Below are positions 13,185 through 15,997 of a stretch of DNA of 15,997 bases, piece after piece. This DNA comes from Phascolarctobacterium succinatutens CAG:287. Lineage in GTDB: Bacteria; Bacillota; Negativicutes; Acidaminococcales; Acidaminococcaceae. Both the position numbers and the translations under genes were made by a program. The stretch is taken from contig NZ_FR892745.1 of assembly GCF_000434895.1 (NCBI RefSeq), positions 1 through 15,997 of the forward strand, in the 5' to 3' direction. Within the stretch, counting starts at the first letter, position 1; the number at the start of each line of letters is the position of its first letter. The notes beneath the pieces were generated by a model that saw only the letters and a list, made by a program, of their open reading frames with translations, was not told the origin of the DNA and did not search any database.

Positions 13185-13409
13185 AACACTCTCCCCTTGC
13201 TATTGCATTTATTTTTTCTTCTATGATTGTACCACAATAATTTGAAAGTACAATAGGAAAACGGCAAAAAATTGATTTTTTTCAAGGAGAACGGGAAAAT
13301 TTTCCAATAATCACGGATTGGCACATTTTTAACTGTAAAATACAGAGAATTTCGCCATAAAATATTTTAAACTAGCAAAAAGTTACTGAATACAGCAGCC
13401 AAAACAAAA
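13185..13409. other. Palindrome-rich intergenic region between serS and the decarboxylase
   Basis: No gene is supported in this stretch. Besides the promoter it holds several separate perfect symmetries: GGAAAATTTTCC (13294-13305), CCAAT-N8-ATTGG (13304-13321), CTGTA-AAA-TACAG (13333-13345) and TAAAATATTTTA (13358-13369). Some are expected by chance in AT-rich DNA, but the cluster is dense. Confidence 0.4.
13226..13254 (-). promoter_or_regulatory. Decarboxylase promoter with an inverted repeat spanning -35 and -10
   Basis: Minus strand: TTGTAC (13253-13248), 16 bases, TACAAT (13231-13226) with TG upstream (extended -10), about 40 bases before the ATG. The promoter elements are themselves the arms of a perfect inverted repeat ATTGTAC-N15-GTACAAT (13226-13232 and 13248-13254). 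A dimer bound there would block RNA polymerase directly, so this is a good operator candidate. Confidence 0.6.
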
Positions 13410-13447
13410 AGCGTTGAAATGCCAATAAAGTAGCATTTCAACGCTTA
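13403..13447 (-). terminator. Intrinsic terminator of serS
   Basis: A perfect 13-bp stem AGCGTTGAAATGC / GCATTTCAACGCT (13410-13422 and 13433-13445). On the minus strand it is followed by TTTTTGTTTTGG, 26 bases beyond the serS stop. Confidence 0.9.
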
Positions 13448-13473
13448 TTTTTATTCAGCTGAATCTGCGCAGC

Positions 13474-14754
13474 TTATTTTTTCGGAGCGGGAATTACATC
13501 GCAGCCCATGTAAGGACGCAGAACCTCAGGAACAACTACGCTGCCATCAGCCTGCTGATAGTTTTCCAGAATAGCAGCAACTGTACGGCCAACAGCTACA
13601 CCACTGCCGTTAAGGGTGTGTACAAATTCCGGTTTGGATTTTGCATCACGACGGAAGCGGATGTTAGCACGGCGTGCCTGGAAGTCCAAGAAGTTGGAGC
13701 AGGAAGAAATTTCGCGGTAGCAGTTTGCTGCCGGCAGCCATACTTCTAGGTCATAGGTGGTAGCAGAGCTGAAGCCCAGGTCACCGGTGCACAGACGTAC
13801 AACATGGTACGGCAGGCCCAGTAATTGCAGAACCTCTTCAGCATCATTGGTCAGCTTATCCAGCTCAGCCCAAGATTCTTCCGGTTTAGTGAATTTAACC
13901 AGTTCAACCTTATTGAACTGATGCATACGGATCAGGCCACGGGTATCACGGCCTGCAGCACCGGCTTCTGCACGGAAGCAAGCGCTGTATGCGGTATATT
14001 TCAGCGGCAGCTCATCGCCGGTCAGAATATCATCACGATGATAGTTGGTTACAGGAACCTCTGCGGTCGGAATCAGGTACATATCGCCGTTTTCCAGCTT
14101 GTACATATCCTCGGCAAATTTCGGCAATTGGCCGGTGCCCTGCATGCTTGCACCGTTAACGATGAACGGCGGGAAGAATTCGGTATAACCATGCTTTCTG
14201 GTGTGTACATCCAGGAAGAAGTTGATAACGGCACGCTCCAGACGGGAGCCCATGCCACGATAGAATACATAACGTGCACCGCTGACCTTAACGCCACGTT
14301 CGAAATCCAGAATGCCCAGGTTTTCACCGATATCCCAGTGAGCCTTAGGTTCAAAATCAAATTTGGTCGGTTCGCCCCAGGTGCGGATAACCGGATTGCA
14401 GCTATCATCTTTGCCTACGGGAACATCTTCAGCAGGAACGTTAGGAATAGTCAGCAGAATGCTTTTGATTTTTTCTTCAATCTCTTTCAGTTTCTTGTCA
14501 TCTGCAGCAATTTTATCGCCGAGAGCACGAACTGCAGCCATCTGCTCAGTAGCATCCTGACCAGCCTTTTTCAGCTTGCCAATCTCTTGAGATGCAGTGT
14601 TGCGTTCTTTCTTCAGTGCTTCTACCTGTTGGGTAATTTCACGACGTTGTTTATCCAATTCCAGGAATTCAGTCAAATCAAGGCTGCCATTACGGCTTTT
14701 TACAGCCTCTTCGACCAGCTTCGGATTTTCGCGGACGAATTTTAAATCTAACAT
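13474..14754 (-). CDS. serS: Serine--tRNA ligase
   Basis: A 426-residue class II synthetase of standard length. The N-terminal coiled-coil arm that grips the tRNA long variable arm spans about residues 30-100 (Lys/Glu-rich, ALKKERNTASQEIGKLKK). The catalytic core shows IPTAEVPVTNYH, motif 2 FRAEAGAAGRDTRGLIRMHQF, EISSCSNFLDFQARRANIRFR and motif 3 HTLNGSGVAVGRTVAAILEN. It charges tRNA-Ser (and initially tRNA-Sec where present) with serine in the cytoplasm. GGAGG lies 7 bases before ATG. The 78-base gap to the upstream flavoprotein gene contains a candidate extended -10 promoter and is too short for a T-box leader, the usual control of serS in many Firmicutes. The gene ends at its own terminator. 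Confidence 0.97.
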   Translation of the reverse strand: MLDLKFVRENPKLVEEAVKSRNGSLDLTEFLELDKQRREITQQVEALKKERNTASQEIGKLKKAGQDATEQMAAVRALGDKIAADDKKLKEIEEKIKSILLTIPNVPAEDVPVGKDDSCNPVIRTWGEPTKFDFEPKAHWDIGENLGILDFERGVKVSGARYVFYRGMGSRLERAVINFFLDVHTRKHGYTEFFPPFIVNGASMQGTGQLPKFAEDMYKLENGDMYLIPTAEVPVTNYHRDDILTGDELPLKYTAYSACFRAEAGAAGRDTRGLIRMHQFNKVELVKFTKPEESWAELDKLTNDAEEVLQLLGLPYHVVRLCTGDLGFSSATTYDLEVWLPAANCYREISSCSNFLDFQARRANIRFRRDAKSKPEFVHTLNGSGVAVGRTVAAILENYQQADGSVVVPEVLRPYMGCDVIPAPKK

Positions 14755-14787
14755 AATATAGCCTCCAAATAATTTATCATAACTTAT

Positions 14788-14816
14788 ATTGTAGCATAAA
14801 TCCCGTCGGGATAAAA
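14788..14816 (-). promoter_or_regulatory. Candidate serS promoter with internal palindrome
   Basis: Minus strand: TGC then TACAAT (14793-14788) gives an extended -10; the -35 (TTTTAT, about 14816-14811) is poor. Between them ATCCCG-T-CGGGAT (14800-14812) is a perfect 13-bp palindrome, possibly an operator or a small hairpin at the 3' end of the upstream transcript. It lacks a T tract, so it is not a clear terminator. Confidence 0.4.
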
Positions 14817-14832
14817 GATTTTACTGCAATTT

Positions 14833-15705
14833 TTAATAGTCAATTCCCTCATCGCGACGTGCAAGATAGCGGATTGCCGAAAGAGCAGCCTTTTGTCCCT
14901 GACCGGCAGCACGATTTACCTGCCAAGGCTGACCTGTGCAGTCACCGCCGGCAAAAACGCCTTCAATATTGGTTTGCGCCTGATCATCAACATAAATACT
15001 GCGGCCACGGATTTCAAGGCCCGGCAAAAAGCTGTTGAGCGGATCGCTGGCACGGAAGACAAAGGCAGCCTTAACACTGTAAAAATCATCGCCTGCACGC
15101 AGACCGGTAACCTTATCGGTGCCGGTAATTTCTGTCGGCTTATCCAGCACTACAGTAATATTCTTCTTTTTCGGCGGAATGAAGCCGGAATACAGCGGGA
15201 AGAAGAAGACATGCTCGCATTGCTCTGCCAGATATTCCACTTCTTCCAAAGCATCAGGAACAGTAGCAATAGCGGCCACAGACTTGCCCTTATATTTATC
15301 AGCATCAACAATAGCGCAGTAGCTTACGCCCTTGCCCAAAAATTCCTTTTCTCCCGGGAAAAGCGTAGAACGGGAAATACCAGTCGCCAATACTACGGAA
15401 TCCGCAGAATATTCGCCGTGCGGTGTACCCAGCATAAAGCCTTCGCCTACCTCACGCAAAGAAATAATTTTAGATTCAATAATATCTACTTCCATCTGCT
15501 TGAGATGATTTACAAAAATATCCATAAGCGCAGTACCGGAAATATCGGGTATACCCATATAATCTGTTATCTGCGCTACACTACGCAGACGGGGGCTGAA
15601 GCCGTGGGCTTCAAACAGAACAACCTTACGTCCCTTGCTGGCAGCAGTAATCGCTGCAGATACACCAGCAGGACCACCACCAATAACGGCAATATCGTAA
15701 TCCAT
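14833..15705 (-). CDS. Thioredoxin-reductase-like flavoprotein lacking CxxC and the NADPH motif
   Basis: A 290-residue protein with the FAD domain of low-Mr thioredoxin reductases: IAVIGGGPAGVSAA (6-18), VVLATGISRS and the C-terminal FAGGDCTGQPWQVNRAAGQGQKAA (251-274). The usual CATC redox centre reads CAIV (Cys130, Val133), so the disulfide pair is absent. The NADPH-binding GGGDSA motif is replaced by ATVPDA (147-152), and the following HRR-type phosphate-binding motif is missing (FFFPLYSG). Loss of the pyridine nucleotide motif is known in ferredoxin-linked (FFTR) and diflavin (DDOR) relatives, and the GDCTGQP end fits them, but those keep the two cysteines. It is unlikely to be a standard thioredoxin reductase. 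GGAGG is 8 bases before ATG and a near-consensus promoter precedes it. Confidence 0.82.
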   Translation of the reverse strand: MDYDIAVIGGGPAGVSAAITAASKGRKVVLFEAHGFSPRLRSVAQITDYMGIPDISGTALMDIFVNHLKQMEVDIIESKIISLREVGEGFMLGTPHGEYSADSVVLATGISRSTLFPGEKEFLGKGVSYCAIVDADKYKGKSVAAIATVPDALEEVEYLAEQCEHVFFFPLYSGFIPPKKKNITVVLDKPTEITGTDKVTGLRAGDDFYSVKAAFVFRASDPLNSFLPGLEIRGRSIYVDDQAQTNIEGVFAGGDCTGQPWQVNRAAGQGQKAALSAIRYLARRDEGIDY

Positions 15706-15753
15706 AAGTCTATCCTCCGTACAAAAAAATTTAGAACCTACTATAACACTTTA

Positions 15754-15782
15754 ATTGTATGCTTTTCTCCATGCATAGTCAA
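15754..15782 (-). promoter_or_regulatory. Promoter of the flavoprotein gene
   Basis: Minus strand: TTGACT (15782-15777) and TACAAT (15759-15754), exactly 17 bases apart, about 49 bases before the ATG. Confidence 0.75.
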
Positions 15783-15830
15783 TTGTTTTTATCCCTCTAA
15801 AGATTTTTTAAGTTTTTTCAAAAAAAGTGC

Positions 15831-15859
15831 TTGACATTTTCTAGCAGATAGGGTATTAT
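15831..15859 (+). promoter_or_regulatory. Promoter of the tRNA cluster
   Basis: TTGACA (15831-15836), 17 bases, TATTAT (15854-15859; TATAAT overlaps at 15857-15862). It lies about 20 bases before the first tRNA, typical of stable RNA operons. Confidence 0.8.
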
Positions 15860-15878
15860 AATCAAGTAACGTGACCAC

Positions 15879-15954
15879 GGCCCATTAGCTCAGTTGGTAG
15901 AGCACCTGACTCTTAATCAGGGTGTCGTAGGTTCGAGGCCTACATGGGTCACCA
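15879..15954 (+). tRNA. tRNA-Lys(CUU)
   Basis: A complete 76-base cloverleaf with encoded CCA. Acceptor GGCCCAT/ATGGGTC with one G-U pair at position 2-71, D arm GCTC...GAGC, anticodon stem CCTGA/TCAGG with loop CTCTTAA (anticodon CTT at 15912-15914), 5-base variable loop, and T arm GTAGG-TTCGAGG-CCTAC. Confidence 0.97.
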
Positions 15955-15959
15955 CATTT

Positions 15960-15997
15960 GGCCGGTTGGTCAAGCGGTTAAGACACCGCCCTTTCAC
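15960..15997 (+). tRNA. tRNA-Glu(UUC), 5' half, cut by window edge
   Basis: Starts 5 bases after tRNA-Lys. Acceptor strand GGCCGGT, D arm with GGTCAAGCGGTTAAGAC, anticodon stem CCGCC and loop CTTTCAC with anticodon TTC (15993-15995). The window ends with the anticodon loop; the rest lies beyond. Confidence 0.93.

Noticed and set aside
13255..13305. Further copies of the 33-bp repeat in the region upstream of the decarboxylase
   Set aside because: GGAAAACGG and CGGGAAAA resemble parts of the reverse complement, but the match is too short and spacing is not 33.
13825..14745. Long open frame opposite serS
   Set aside because: It is an antisense shadow of an unambiguous serS; its translation shows no family features.
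14755..14832. T-box leader before serS
   Set aside because: The gap is only 78 bases with no T-box sequence or specifier hairpin.
14893..15834. Long open frame opposite the flavoprotein gene
   Set aside because: It is antisense to a gene with clear FAD motifs, SD and promoter; its own translation is low-complexity in character.

Overview
The window looks like chromosomal core DNA from a diderm Firmicute, most likely the Negativicutes (Acidaminococcaceae, Selenomonas or Phascolarctobacterium-like). The reasons are AT-rich intergenic DNA with Gram-positive-style strong Shine-Dalgarno sites and sigma-A promoters (often extended -10), together with exported and lipoprotein genes of diderm flavour. 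There is also a lysine/ornithine decarboxylase that closely resembles, as I remember it, the Selenomonas ruminantium enzyme supplying peptidoglycan-linked polyamines. The species assignment is inference. I see no phage, transposon or plasmid genes.

Layout. At 1-572 (-) is the N-terminal part of a FkbM-type methyltransferase gene that runs off the left edge. Divergent from it, 746-1792 (+) holds a short DtxR/MntR-type metal regulator and a secreted protein of unknown function, closed by a strong terminator. At 1970-3880 (+) are two tandem CbiK-type cobaltochelatase paralogues, the first with a signal peptide and its own strong promoter, the second cytoplasmic. At 4035-6461 (+) are a DcuC-family C4-dicarboxylate carrier (TTG start) and an M19 dipeptidase. 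At 6556-8819 (-) are a class III CoA-transferase family gene and a secreted M48 metalloprotease, probably one transcript. Divergent from these, 8972-10101 (+) is a three-gene cluster: a ThiW-type ECF S component, a small membrane protein and an ArsR/SmtB zinc-type sensor. At 10142-11140 (-) is an orphan iron-type substrate-binding lipoprotein, and at 11288-11779 (+) a prolyl-tRNA-editing family protein. At 11846-11925 lie three direct repeats with an exact 33-bp period. At 11979-13184 (-) is the lysine/ornithine decarboxylase, at 13474-14754 (-) serS, and at 14833-15705 (-) a thioredoxin-reductase-like flavoprotein lacking its usual active-site and NADPH motifs. At 15879-15997 (+) are tRNA-Lys(CUU) and the first half of tRNA-Glu(UUC).

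Themes. Metal handling recurs: a DtxR-type regulator, two chelatases, an ArsR-type zinc sensor and an iron-type binding protein. No cobalamin pathway genes, ABC permeases or thiamine genes accompany them, so several of these genes are orphans whose partners lie elsewhere. The most unusual points are the exported/cytoplasmic chelatase pair, the ThiW cluster with a zinc-type ArsR and no TPP riboswitch, the degenerate thioredoxin reductase, the 33-bp-phased repeats, and an inverted repeat spanning the -35 and -10 of the decarboxylase promoter. No gene-free stretch exceeds 300 bases; the longest (13185-13473) is described below.
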